A stretch of DNA of 34,432 nt, taken from IMG/VR virus record IMGVR_UViG_3300007735_000652, positions 1 to 34,432 of that record; one strand, written 5' to 3'. The position numbers and the translations under genes are program-made. The stretch comes from a virus. Within the stretch, counting starts at the first letter, position 1; every line of letters starts with the position of its first letter. Below, piece by piece: positions 1 to 9,095 of this stretch. A model generated the notes under the pieces. It was not told the DNA's origin. It made no database searches and worked only from the letters and a program-made list of their open reading frames with translations.

Positions 1-565
1 TTGAACCATTTAATCTCCACTGGTAGGTTAATCCACCACTTAATGATGCATCAGAAACCAGGGCAGTGATATTAAATGTTGTAAAATTTTCTGATGATGC
101 ATCAGTAACTGCAACTGGTTGTGAAATAATAGAAAGAGATGAAGTTACAGTTAGGGTTACTATAGATGAAGATATTGGTTCATTTATTGCATTTCCAGTA
201 GAACGACCAGTTCCTGCAGTAATTGGAGGTGTTCCATATGCAGAAGGAATATAGTCTGCAGTGAGATAAAATTGCCTCTTATTATCAGTTGGACTTGTGA
301 CTGGATTAAATGTTAAAGTTGTCGTTGCAGTTCCTGTGATAGTTGTAGTATTGGAAAGTTCTCTAACTGATCCACCAGCAACTTCATACCAACGATAAGT
401 CACAACTCCAGTGTTTGATGCAGGATTTGCAGGTATTTGTGTTGGAAAAGTTGCCGTTGCAATTCCAGTAAATGTTGCTACTCCTACAACATTAATCTTT
501 ACATCTTGAGGATTTGTAGTAAATGAAAGAATGGGGCCATTTAGATCTAAAGTTGTTTGTTTCAT
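1..565 (-). CDS. Ig-like tail fibre/structural protein, N-terminal part
   Basis: An open minus-strand frame begins with ATG at 565 (MKQTTLDLNGPILSF...) and is still open at the left edge, so only about 188 N-terminal residues are present. It starts 12 bases after the stop of the 1945-residue fibre gene and is probably co-transcribed with it. The sequence is Thr/Ser/Val-rich with no long hydrophobic helix. Features such as VTYRWYEVAGG and LTYQWRLNGS, each followed by short beta-strand-like stretches, resemble repeated Ig-like/PKD-type beta-sandwich domains found in phage fibres and surface proteins. The role is probably in the virion, perhaps receptor contact. Function is inferred from composition, the YRW/YQW motifs and position; the C-terminus, where specificity would lie, is not in the window. 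Confidence 0.75.
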   Translation of the reverse strand, partial: MKQTTLDLNGPILSFTTNPQDVKINVVGVATFTGIATATFPTQIPANPASNTGVVTYRWYEVAGGSVRELSNTTTITGTATTTLTFNPVTSPTDNKRQFYLTADYIPSAYGTPPITAGTGRSTGNAINEPISSSIVTLTVTSSLSIISQPVAVTDASSENFTTFNITALVSDASLSGGLTYQWRLNGS

Positions 566-576
566 TTTACTTTCTT

Positions 577-3500
577 TTAGTTAGCAAAGTTTTGACCGAC
601 AACCACTCCATAAAGTCCTGCACTGGTAATATTGCTACCATCAAAGGTCTTGAAACTGTAAATATCAGAACGACTTGCTGTTGGAGTTACAATTGGAAGA
701 ACACCACCACCAGGCCAATAAACAGGAATTGCTGTTCCAACAGAATTCTTAAAGGTATCAATTCCAACTGAATAACCAGTAGAACCTTGAGAAATCTTAA
801 GTGTAAATGATGTGGATTCTGCCGGGGGATTTAATAGTGTAAATGATATAACTGCTTCTGTAGGAGTAAATGTAAATGTTTGTGCCTTAGAAAGATCAAT
901 TGTCACAACACCAGAAGAACTTGTGACTGCCTCCACTGCCTCAGAGTATGATTTAAATCTTACAGAACCTTCAATATCAAGTTTTGCTCTTGGTACTGTA
1001 GTTCCGATACCAACTAATGATCCGGTACTTGTAGTAATAGCAGTTCCACCTGTTCCAATAGAAAGTGTGGTTGCAGTAATAATACCGGCACGAATATTAC
1101 TTGAGGTATTATCTAATCGGAATGATGTGGAAGTCAACATTCCACCGACAATCACATCTTGTGTCGTGGTAAATCCTGCAAAGATTGCCTTACCATTTAC
1201 ATAAAGTGATGTTGATGAGGTTCCAACTGCTCCAAGTTCCAAATTAAATCTTGGAACAGAAGTACCAATACCAATATTATTCAGATTTGTATTATAAAGT
1301 CCCCCTGTAATATTAGTCCAACCTGCAGCAGAAATATTTAAATTTGACAACAAACTTCCATCACCGGAGAAATAATTTGCATAGCAAGTTCCGATAATAT
1401 TTGTATTACCATTTACCTGTAACTTATATGAACCAGAGGTAGTTCCAATTCCAACACCAGTACCATTTACAGAGAATAGTGATGAACCTGAACCAACAAC
1501 AAGGGATGATGTTCCTGCTGATGTAGTTGCAATTCCGACACGATCAAAAATCATATGATTTTCGGTCGGAGAAAGACTAATGTTTCCGAAACGATACCAA
1601 CCATTCTCAAGAGTATAAACCCAACCAACATAACCACCTTTAGATGGATCAGAGAAATAAGTTATATCACCAGGATTTCCTGAAATGGATGGTTGACTTA
1701 TTCCGACAGTATACTTACGAGAGACTGTTGAATCTCCTTGTAGAAAGAGTGATGATGCCTCAATACCCTTACTTGAGTTTGATGTAATTTTGTTATTAAA
1801 AATAACTGGACCATCAAATTGTGAAATGAGTGTTGAGTCAGTTCCACCTTCCACACGAATTGAACGAGAGACTGAAATTTCAAGAGGAGTAAGTGCATCA
1901 AATCCTACACTCACACCAGATAGAACATCTTCACCGGTTATAGTTGGAACTGGAGAATCAAATACTTGCTCTTGACCTGTTGCAGAATTGACTTTCTTAT
2001 TTCCGACATAGAATGCACCCTTATCATTCATTCCTGTGAAGACATTAATACCACCATCAAGTTTTGTTGATGTTGCCAATAGTTCTTCCTGATCACTTAG
2101 TTGACGATCCTGACGATCTGGGAATGCAGTAGAATAATTACCAGGACCAAATCCAAGATACTCAAAGGTATGTCCAGATGCACGAATGATTGAATTTCTT
2201 CTGAATTCAATTGGTCTCAAACGAATTCTACGAACAACAGATCCGGAAGAATGAGTTGTTGCATCGGTTCCGTAAATACCCCTAAAGACACTAACAGGAT
2301 TTCCTGTTACGGTCTGATTTACTCTCACAATTTCAGTATCAATTAGTAAATAATCACCAATTTCTAAATTTAGATTTGTAACATTTGTGATATTAATTGA
2401 TGATGATATGGCATCGGTAATTGCTCCTGATAATGTCGTTGTAATTCCAGCATACTGAGTAACCAATCTTCCAGAAATATTTTCATTATCTGCGGTTACT
2501 GCACCACCCTGAGCAACAAATCCTCTAATAAAAACTCTCTTTGTTCCAGTAGTCGCAGGTGAAGTTGTTCCGATTCCAATATAGGTTTCAAATTGAGTCA
2601 GACTATTGATCTTGCGGACAATAAAATCTGAATTATAAATTGAACTTGTTGAACCACCCACAGTAAATTTATTTCCAATCAATAATCCGTGATTTTGAGT
2701 TGTTGTAACAGTACCAATACCAGAAGAATAATCATATGTGAGAGCACTTATGTCAATTGATTTGCCCGCATTAATCGCATTCGCATAAGTAGTTGCAGTC
2801 ACACCCAATCCGGTTGTGAGTGGAGGAGATATCGCAGATGCAGATTCTACATTAATTTCTTTTGGTTTACCTGTAGTAATACCAGTAATTCTATAGACAG
2901 TATTATATCCTTCAACTGATGCAGGAACAACACCGGCAACAGTCAGACATTCTCCAGTTGCATCATAAACACCACTAACAGTAACAACTGCCTGTGAATA
3001 TCCGGTTGTTGTTGCAACTCCTACAATGGCAAGAGTATTTCCAATACCATATGCACTACCACCATCAATAATTTTAACAGCAGTAATATTACCAGAGGAA
3101 TTGAAGGTAATTCTTGCGGTTGCGTGAGATCCTGTTGTAGATGTACCAATACCAACTAATCGTGCATTATAAAGATTTCCCGAAGTTCCACTACCATATC
3201 CGGCACCGGCATTAGTGACACTAACTGTCGTAATACGATTGAACCCGTGATCAATCTTGGTATAGAGTGTATGTGCTGTTCCTACAGAATTGGAAATAAT
3301 ATTTGTTAGTCCAATACCAACACCAAAATCAATCAGACCTTTTCCAAGACTTTCTTTTGTAATACTATTCTGTGGATCATCAATCACCACTTGCCCGATA
3401 GGATCCGAAAGTGCATAACATACTGCTGCTCTTGGATCTGAATTCGGATTATCACGATTTATTTGTGGATAAAAATTCTGAATTGGTTGTGAGAATCTTT

Positions 3501-6414
3501 GATTTGTAAATGGACTTACCGATGGACTATTTGAAGAATTTACCACCAATAAGTGATACACCCCATCCTGAACTCCAGGTACATATTTTGCAATTTCCTG
3601 AGATCTATAGACGGATAGGGTTTCTTTCAGTTTTCTCTTTACAAATCTTGGCAGAGATGTTGTTCTACTTGAAGTATTACTTTGGAATGTTCCTGGATTA
3701 GTGGTCAGTCCAACCGTAAATTGTTTGAGACTTGAGATACCAACAACAGCATAACCCCTATTATATCCAGACCCGTATGTTCCAGAGGTATTTGTAGAAC
3801 TCTGTACATTGTAAATATCTACTTGACTTCCAATTGATAAATCGTGAGGAATTTCTGTGTCAAAATATGCGTATGTACCATCCCAAGTTGAATTTGCAAT
3901 AATTCTAAAATTTCTTAATTGATTTTCATTACTCAATGTTGCCGATGTAGGACTATAAGGTGCAGCAACTTCTGTATCAGTAATTCCTATTGTAGAACTG
4001 GATTCCTGAATCACATATCCATCTAATGGTGGTCTTGCAGTTGCGATACCCGAAGAAGATGGAATTACATAACGAATTCTATAGATAGTATCTAATACAT
4101 TTCGGTTATCTACTTTTCTTAAAATATAGGATCTTGGCGTAACCGCACCAAGACTAGTTGATCCGAGACCAACAATTGTAGAATATAAATTATTTTCGGT
4201 AGAAGCAGAAGATACATTAATATACCAATTACTTTGAGAAGTGTCATATTGAATTGGATGCCCAATATCACCAGATATTTTATCAATGACTCTACTTTCA
4301 ATTGTTAAGATACCACCAGAATTATTAATTGCAATTGAACTTGAATTTGCGGCATCATTTAAAGTTTTTGCAATCTTAATTTGATCCGTACCAACTCCAG
4401 AAGTAATTGCATAGTAAACAGTATTTGGCAATAAACCATCTGGTAAATTCGCAGTATAACTCTTCACACGAATTGACTCACCATTTATAAAACTATGTGG
4501 TTGAGTAAATGATAGTGTATTGGAAGTAATGCTATTAATTCCTGTTGCGGACTGATTTACCTGAAAAGATTTGACCGCAGAAGTATTTGCAGTATTTGGC
4601 ATTACAATTTTTGCCGAATACTGACTGGATGATCCAGAGTTTGAAATTAATACATTTAGGGTATCATTTGTTTTTGCACCTATTCGGAAACCTTCAATTA
4701 CATTATTTGGTGGAGATCCTAAATTTGTTTCATTATAAAGATATAGTCTACTGGTACTTGCAACACCTACAGTTTTTGCAACATCAACACCAACAAACTC
4801 AATTGAATTTTCTAATGTTTCAAGTTCTCTTGGTGGAATGATGTGAGTAATATACCCAACATCATCTCTTGAAAATGCTTGTCTCTTAAATCCAGAAGCA
4901 ACTAATGACTTTGCACCGAAGTTTGAGTTGGAGTTATTGATGGATTGATCTCCACCAACATCTGTTGAAAAATGTTGTGCATAACCAATCGCAAAGATAG
5001 AAACATTCTGAATATATGCATCATTAATTGTTTTGATATGAAAGTTTGTATATGATGGTTTATAAATTGCTCTTGAATTATTACTAATTGTTTCATTTCC
5101 GGCAACAGTACTGTCGGTATATTGACCACTGTTTGAATTATATAAAACAAATGCACTATCATCTTTTTGCAAACTAATGCCAGTAAATTGGGCAAGAACC
5201 ATAGATTTAAATCCGGTTGCCTTGTCACCATCTGCAAGAACACCACACATACCATAAACAGATCTCAGTGATATGTTGAAGATATATGGTGATGCAGATG
5301 AGACAGTATCAGAACTTAAACTTAATGTTGCACCAGCAGGATTTGGTAGAGCATCTACGGGTGAATTCTGAACCTTATATGTAATCTGAGTACTACTCAA
5401 CTTTGTGCTAACAACAAATTGACCATTATATCCCGATGCAGAAATTCCTTGAACACGGAATGCGGTGTCTACATCTAAACCATCAACCTCCGAATTGGTA
5501 GTAACAGTAATTGTCGTTGTTGGTGTAATACCATTACCAGATTTGATGCTTGTAATGCCTACAGAACCACCAGTTGGTCCTACAATACGATATTCGTCAA
5601 TTTTAGCCTGAATATCAATGGATGAAGATGGATAATCGGGTTCAATTGCACGACCAGATGATTGACCATATGCAAGACCAACTTTCTCATAATACATATC
5701 CAAATCAGTACGATCTGTTGAATATGATAGGAAAGTATCATTAATATTTACACTGTTTACACCATCAACATACTCAAAACACGATAGTTTGTGATGAGAA
5801 AAGTTTGGAACAAATAGATTGCTTGTGTAATCAATATAGCACTGTCCATTTGGATCGGCATCAAACAAAGAAAACTGCCAAAAGTAACATCCACCAGTAA
5901 TTCTAAAGATTGTTGATCTTTCAATATTATTATTGGTTGGATTTGGAACATACTTCGGACGAAGTTTTGTTTTTCTCAAATCCATACCAACAATTGAAGT
6001 TCCACGAGGAACAATCACACCACCGTAAATACTATTCAGTTTATAAAGTTGATTATCTGCAGTAGTGACATCAAAGTTTGTTGTTAAATCAAATGGAGGA
6101 AAATTATTTGAATTTGATCCATTTCTTAAAAGGTAATTATTTGAACCGTCAGGAATCCATCCCGGACGATTATCTACAACGTGATCACCAGGATAAAGAA
6201 GAATGGTGGTCTTACCGAATCTATCGTTATTCAGACCTCTCTGATATGAAAATCTTGCTGATTCAATAAGAGCACGTTGCAGAGTGCGAAATGGGCGAAC
6301 CAAACTTGAACCAGTATTTTCAATACTATCAGTAGCATCAAGACTATTAGGATCCACGTAGAGTATCGTCCCACGTACGGATTTCAAAAAATTATCTAAT
6401 CTTGAAAGACCCAT
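577..6414 (-). CDS. Very large fibre-like virion structural protein (1945 aa)
   Basis: This is the largest gene in the window. The N-terminus (about residues 15-110) has the pattern ILYVDPNSLDATDSIENTG...RPFRTLQRALIEA, which matches the opening of right-handed beta-helix (pectin-lyase-like) proteins and is familiar from large structural proteins of marine T4-like phages. The middle is Ser/Thr/Gly/Asn-rich, with many short beta-type repeats. The last 400 residues contain several VGIGTT/VGIGTS-type motifs followed by KLxVxG, typical of trimeric phage fibre shafts. The end (SDIYSFKTFDGSNITSAGLYG) looks like a small fibre-tip domain. No S74 peptidase/chaperone domain is apparent. It is likely a tail-fibre or baseplate-attached component. 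A late promoter lies about 30 bases upstream. The exact T4 counterpart (gp10-like, gp12/34-37-like) cannot be decided by eye. Confidence 0.85.
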   Translation of the reverse strand: MGLSRLDNFLKSVRGTILYVDPNSLDATDSIENTGSSLVRPFRTLQRALIESARFSYQRGLNNDRFGKTTILLYPGDHVVDNRPGWIPDGSNNYLLRNGSNSNNFPPFDLTTNFDVTTADNQLYKLNSIYGGVIVPRGTSIVGMDLRKTKLRPKYVPNPTNNNIERSTIFRITGGCYFWQFSLFDADPNGQCYIDYTSNLFVPNFSHHKLSCFEYVDGVNSVNINDTFLSYSTDRTDLDMYYEKVGLAYGQSSGRAIEPDYPSSSIDIQAKIDEYRIVGPTGGSVGITSIKSGNGITPTTTITVTTNSEVDGLDVDTAFRVQGISASGYNGQFVVSTKLSSTQITYKVQNSPVDALPNPAGATLSLSSDTVSSASPYIFNISLRSVYGMCGVLADGDKATGFKSMVLAQFTGISLQKDDSAFVLYNSNSGQYTDSTVAGNETISNNSRAIYKPSYTNFHIKTINDAYIQNVSIFAIGYAQHFSTDVGGDQSINNSNSNFGAKSLVASGFKRQAFSRDDVGYITHIIPPRELETLENSIEFVGVDVAKTVGVASTSRLYLYNETNLGSPPNNVIEGFRIGAKTNDTLNVLISNSGSSSQYSAKIVMPNTANTSAVKSFQVNQSATGINSITSNTLSFTQPHSFINGESIRVKSYTANLPDGLLPNTVYYAITSGVGTDQIKIAKTLNDAANSSSIAINNSGGILTIESRVIDKISGDIGHPIQYDTSQSNWYINVSSASTENNLYSTIVGLGSTSLGAVTPRSYILRKVDNRNVLDTIYRIRYVIPSSSGIATARPPLDGYVIQESSSTIGITDTEVAAPYSPTSATLSNENQLRNFRIIANSTWDGTYAYFDTEIPHDLSIGSQVDIYNVQSSTNTSGTYGSGYNRGYAVVGISSLKQFTVGLTTNPGTFQSNTSSRTTSLPRFVKRKLKETLSVYRSQEIAKYVPGVQDGVYHLLVVNSSNSPSVSPFTNQRFSQPIQNFYPQINRDNPNSDPRAAVCYALSDPIGQVVIDDPQNSITKESLGKGLIDFGVGIGLTNIISNSVGTAHTLYTKIDHGFNRITTVSVTNAGAGYGSGTSGNLYNARLVGIGTSTTGSHATARITFNSSGNITAVKIIDGGSAYGIGNTLAIVGVATTTGYSQAVVTVSGVYDATGECLTVAGVVPASVEGYNTVYRITGITTGKPKEINVESASAISPPLTTGLGVTATTYANAINAGKSIDISALTYDYSSGIGTVTTTQNHGLLIGNKFTVGGSTSSIYNSDFIVRKINSLTQFETYIGIGTTSPATTGTKRVFIRGFVAQGGAVTADNENISGRLVTQYAGITTTLSGAITDAISSSINITNVTNLNLEIGDYLLIDTEIVRVNQTVTGNPVSVFRGIYGTDATTHSSGSVVRRIRLRPIEFRRNSIIRASGHTFEYLGFGPGNYSTAFPDRQDRQLSDQEELLATSTKLDGGINVFTGMNDKGAFYVGNKKVNSATGQEQVFDSPVPTITGEDVLSGVSVGFDALTPLEISVSRSIRVEGGTDSTLISQFDGPVIFNNKITSNSSKGIEASSLFLQGDSTVSRKYTVGISQPSISGNPGDITYFSDPSKGGYVGWVYTLENGWYRFGNISLSPTENHMIFDRVGIATTSAGTSSLVVGSGSSLFSVNGTGVGIGTTSGSYKLQVNGNTNIIGTCYANYFSGDGSLLSNLNISAAGWTNITGGLYNTNLNNIGIGTSVPRFNLELGAVGTSSTSLYVNGKAIFAGFTTTQDVIVGGMLTSTSFRLDNTSSNIRAGIITATTLSIGTGGTAITTSTGSLVGIGTTVPRAKLDIEGSVRFKSYSEAVEAVTSSSGVVTIDLSKAQTFTFTPTEAVISFTLLNPPAESTSFTLKISQGSTGYSVGIDTFKNSVGTAIPVYWPGGGVLPIVTPTASRSDIYSFKTFDGSNITSAGLYGVVVGQNFAN

Positions 6415-6443
6415 TTTTATTACTTTATAAGTTCCTTATGACT

Positions 6444-6451
6444 TATTTATC
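6444..6451 (-). promoter_or_regulatory. T4-type late promoter (GATAAATA)
   Basis: The minus strand reads GATAAATA, one base from the T4 late consensus TATAAATA. It lies about 30 bases upstream of the 1945-residue gene and just after the terminator of the preceding 60-residue gene, so it gives that large gene its own late start. Confidence 0.6.
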
Positions 6452-6453
6452 AT

Positions 6454-6486
6454 AAAAAATGGGAGACTGCACAAGCAATCCCCCAT
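6454..6486 (-). terminator. Rho-independent terminator after the 60-aa gene
   Basis: On the minus strand ATGGGGGATTGC pairs with GCAGTCTCCCAT across a TTGT loop, giving a 12-bp stem with two G-T wobbles, followed directly by a run of T. The hairpin covers 6459-6486 and the T run corresponds to 6454-6459. The opposite strand has no T run, so it acts on minus-strand transcripts. It lies 22 bases beyond the stop of the 60-residue gene. Confidence 0.85.
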
Positions 6487-6508
6487 AACAATTCCTTCAG
6501 GTATAAAC

Positions 6509-6691
6509 TTAAAGTGGATTTGCATACGAAAGAGTGTCTTCGTCCAATGTTTTACGAACAAATTGCAATACGTTCATAAATTGTTCAATACTATCACATA
6601 CAACTTTCTTTTCTGAACCACCGTGAGAATAAAGATACACTGTTCGCCTCAAAGGATCCACCACGCAACGGGAAAGGTAGTCATCGTTCAT
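6509..6691 (-). CDS. Small conserved-looking protein of unknown function (60 aa)
   Basis: A 60-residue protein starting MNDDYLSRCVVDPLRRTVYLYS, with an apparent beta-hairpin followed by a helix (DSIEQFMNVLQFVRKTL) and an acidic end. It has no signal peptide, no membrane segment and no recognisable enzyme motif; its two cysteines do not form a zinc pattern. The sequence has the look of small ORFs common in marine T4-like phages, but I cannot name a family. The setting is unusual: a consensus host-type promoter precedes it and a strong terminator follows it, so it forms a single-gene transcription unit inside a late structural region. Early expression as a small host-directed protein is a reasonable inference, with no direct evidence of function. 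Confidence 0.8.
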   Translation of the reverse strand: MNDDYLSRCVVDPLRRTVYLYSHGGSEKKVVCDSIEQFMNVLQFVRKTLDEDTLSYANPL

Positions 6692-6717
6692 TTGAGTCTT
6701 TTCGTGATAGTCTATGT

Positions 6718-6746
6718 ATTATAGGGTAAAATTGAAGATTTGTCAA
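6718..6746 (-). promoter_or_regulatory. Consensus sigma70 promoter (TTGACA-17-TATAAT)
   Basis: The minus strand carries TTGACA at 6741-6746 and TATAAT at 6718-6723, separated by exactly 17 bases: a full match to the bacterial vegetative promoter. The -35 box contains the TGA stop codon of the upstream 285-residue gene. Transcription would begin near 6711, about 20 bases before the start of the 60-residue gene, so the promoter serves that gene alone, with the terminator at 6459-6486 closing the unit. Confidence 0.85.
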
Positions 6747-7600
6747 GGGTTTGCTGCTTCATAATCCACGATGACACTTTGATTTGTTTCCATAGAATTA
6801 ATTGCACTGGTAACATCTGATAACTGTCCATCATATACATTGATTGATTGTGCATCATACCAACGATCTATTTGTGCATTTGTTTTTGGCCCTTTTAGGG
6901 CATTGATTCCAGAAAGCATTGTGTTTACTTCTGCTCTCAATAAATTAATCTCATTCGTAATTGAGGTGATAGAAGAAAGAGTTCCAGTGCAGGATCCTCC
7001 GGAAGCAGTTAGATAATAAGTTCCAATGCTAGATGCAGATCCTGCATTTATACCATTTGGATCAAAAATATCAGTATATAAAACTGTGGATACTCCAATT
7101 CCAAGATTTGAAGAAGTTATCTTTTGATATGTTGCTCCATCGGAATAAAAAGTTGAAGATGTATCATTATTTTCAAGTGAAGGATACACATATCCATAGA
7201 TACTATCTTCCACTATCAGTCCCGTTGCAATTACAGAACAAGTATCTCTATCTGTTGGACTTGAGCAATCATAATATGTGGTTGTCTTTGAAGATCCTAC
7301 AACAACATCAGAAGAGAAACTGGTTGAGGTTCCAATACCACATCCACCACCACCATTCTTATATTGTATAAAGTTATTCTTGGTTATTGCTGCAATTTCT
7401 GATTTTTTATTATTAATGATTTGCAGTTTTCCCAAAACAACATTGTCTAATGCTGCTGCAGGAACAACATATGCAGCAACTATGGTAGTTCCGGTTCCGA
7501 CATTTGTTTGACTATTTTCCTTTGCCTGATTTAATCTTTGCTGTGTTCCGGTTAAATCAGTATATACATATTGCGACTTAGGACTATCGGTAAAAATCAT
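6743..7600 (-). CDS. Predicted virion structural protein (285 aa)
   Basis: A 285-residue protein whose first half is Ser/Thr/Gly-rich (for example GGGGCGIGTSTSF) and whose last quarter is helical (TSITNEINLLRAEVNTMLSGINAL). It has four cysteines between about residues 87 and 205 and no catalytic motif. It is the last gene of a minus-strand run of structural genes and its start overlaps the stop of the 230-residue gene by four bases (ATGA), which suggests translational coupling. The GIGTS-type motif recurs in the fibre protein encoded downstream, consistent with a role in a fibre or its attachment. I recognise no named family; the structural call rests on composition and context. Confidence 0.7.
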   Translation of the reverse strand: MIFTDSPKSQYVYTDLTGTQQRLNQAKENSQTNVGTGTTIVAAYVVPAAALDNVVLGKLQIINNKKSEIAAITKNNFIQYKNGGGGCGIGTSTSFSSDVVVGSSKTTTYYDCSSPTDRDTCSVIATGLIVEDSIYGYVYPSLENNDTSSTFYSDGATYQKITSSNLGIGVSTVLYTDIFDPNGINAGSASSIGTYYLTASGGSCTGTLSSITSITNEINLLRAEVNTMLSGINALKGPKTNAQIDRWYDAQSINVYDGQLSDVTSAINSMETNQSVIVDYEAANP

Positions 7601-8289
7601 AGTTGAATATCTCCTTGAGCACGAACATCATAATGATATCCTGCAACAGAATATTGATCATTATTTCCAGGATAATCCGCAGGTGTTTCTCCTTGATACT
7701 CTGGAATTAGAGATTCAACATCCTTTCTTACTGCGTGAATCAGATAATAACAATCAATATTTGCACCATTTGCAGACTTGATATGAATTTTCTTTCCCCA
7801 CTCAATTTTTTCAACGATTAAGTCCTGTGAGTATCCAATTTGTGTCAAAGAAACCGTAATAGTTTCCACATCAATAAATCCAATCCAATAATCTGGTAGT
7901 TCAATTACATTTGAGTTAGTCAGACGACCTCTAAAAAATACTGCATTTTCCGGTCCTTCCAGACAAATATGTCGCAATCTCCATCCCTCTTTATTGGGAT
8001 GAGGAATGTCAAATGCCTTATTTCCTGTGGCATATCCATTCAGATTTCCATAAAAGTTTCCATAAAAGTTTCCACCTCTATAATTGGGAGAAAAAATCTG
8101 TGCATCTGCCCTTAAATTACTTACTCTTATATTGTAGTGAAGATATGGACTACAGGCATCTAAAGGATAGTCGGCATCTCCGGTTAGAGACTTAACGACA
8201 TAATCAAATTTTCCCGAAGGAATTCCCTTAACACTACGATCGGCACAATCTGCACTTCTAAAATTGTCATCAAAAATAAACTGGGACAT
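7597..8289 (-). CDS. Virion structural protein with LEGPE-type C-terminal domain (230 aa)
   Basis: The C-terminal two thirds (about residues 93-225) begin FDIPHPNKEGWRLRHICLEG and end PADYPGNNDQYSVAGYHYD. This domain is shared with the 264-residue neighbour and resembles one often seen at the end of marine T4-like phage structural proteins. The short N-terminal part (about 90 residues) ends in a repeated GNFYGN element and differs from its paralogue. It starts with ATG sharing one base with the stop of the 264-residue gene (TAATG) and overlaps the following gene by four bases, so the genes are probably translationally coupled. It is likely a baseplate or fibre accessory protein. The fold of the LEGPE domain and its binding partner are unknown to me. 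Confidence 0.8.
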   Translation of the reverse strand: MSQFIFDDNFRSADCADRSVKGIPSGKFDYVVKSLTGDADYPLDACSPYLHYNIRVSNLRADAQIFSPNYRGGNFYGNFYGNLNGYATGNKAFDIPHPNKEGWRLRHICLEGPENAVFFRGRLTNSNVIELPDYWIGFIDVETITVSLTQIGYSQDLIVEKIEWGKKIHIKSANGANIDCYYLIHAVRKDVESLIPEYQGETPADYPGNNDQYSVAGYHYDVRAQGDIQL

Positions 8290-9083
8290 TAATTTTCACC
8301 TTTGGTGTCATAATGATATCCGGAAACAGAATACTCATCATTATTTCCTGGATAATCTGCTGGACTTGTTCCCTCATATTCCGAAATCAACCTTTCACCA
8401 TCCTTTCTTTCTCCAAAGATATGATAGAAACAATGAATGGGCATTCCTCCTTTTGATTGAAGATATATTTTATCTTCATCAATTCTTTTTACAATCAAAT
8501 CCTGATGAGCACCAATCGGAGTGAGTGTTACTGTAATCGTTGTCCAATCAACAAAATCTTTCCAATAAGAAGGAAGTTCAATTTCGGTTCGGTTCAGAAC
8601 TTTTCCCCGTGCATAAACATCATTCTTTGGTCCTTCAAGACAAGTATGACGCAATCTCCATCCTTTTTTGGATGGATGAGGAATATCAAAGTTTTTCTTG
8701 GCCGATAAGATATGAGATCCACATCGTGACATTACTTCCCCCTGTGCCATAATATTCACTCCGGCAGTGATATCATCAAGCACATCTAAATTGCCAAAAA
8801 TTGCGGCATTTTTGGATACCGCAAAGGAATATGGACCTGTTTTAGGTTGCCCACACATAGATCCAAGTGCATCAATCTTTATCATTGGTTCTGCATTTGC
8901 CAATGGTCCGACCATTAGAGTTGCAACCACAGCAGGAAATTCTGTTGCGGATCCAATAATTTGAGGACCTTCTACGAATACAGATCCATTTACTTTTGTA
9001 GGACCAACTCCGAGTGCAATGGGAATACCTGCTCCCACCATAAGTTGTCCACCAATTGCCTGATCATCATTTAATGTTGACAT
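8289..9083 (-). CDS. Virion structural protein with LEGPK-type C-terminal domain (264 aa)
   Basis: This is a longer paralogue of the downstream 230-residue protein. The N-terminal half (about residues 1-128) is glycine/alanine-rich with hydrophobic beta-like segments (GQLMVGAGIPIALGVGP, GSVFVEGPQIIGSA) ending in an island AAIFGNLDVLDDITAG, a pattern seen in trimeric beta-structured shafts. The C-terminal half (about residues 129-260) carries FDIPHPSKKGWRLRHTCLEG, VYARGKV, a LPSYWKDFVD segment and PADYPGNNDEYSVSGYHYD. It lies 12 bases downstream of the 206-residue gene in the same operon. Closely similar proteins are, from memory, conserved in cyanophages as virion structural proteins. Exact location in the particle is not shown by the sequence. 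Confidence 0.8.
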   Translation of the reverse strand: MSTLNDDQAIGGQLMVGAGIPIALGVGPTKVNGSVFVEGPQIIGSATEFPAVVATLMVGPLANAEPMIKIDALGSMCGQPKTGPYSFAVSKNAAIFGNLDVLDDITAGVNIMAQGEVMSRCGSHILSAKKNFDIPHPSKKGWRLRHTCLEGPKNDVYARGKVLNRTEIELPSYWKDFVDWTTITVTLTPIGAHQDLIVKRIDEDKIYLQSKGGMPIHCFYHIFGERKDGERLISEYEGTSPADYPGNNDEYSVSGYHYDTKGEN

Positions 9084-9095
9084 AATTTACTTCCT

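Noticed and set aside
4902-5255. 117-codon minus-strand frame within the 1945-aa gene
   Set aside because: An alternate reading of the same strand with a Leu/Gln/Met-rich product typical of an out-of-frame translation.
577-6414. S74 intramolecular chaperone domain at the end of the large fibre
   Set aside because: GIGTT repeats often precede S74 domains, but no Ser-Lys catalytic pattern or helical chaperone tail is visible after them.
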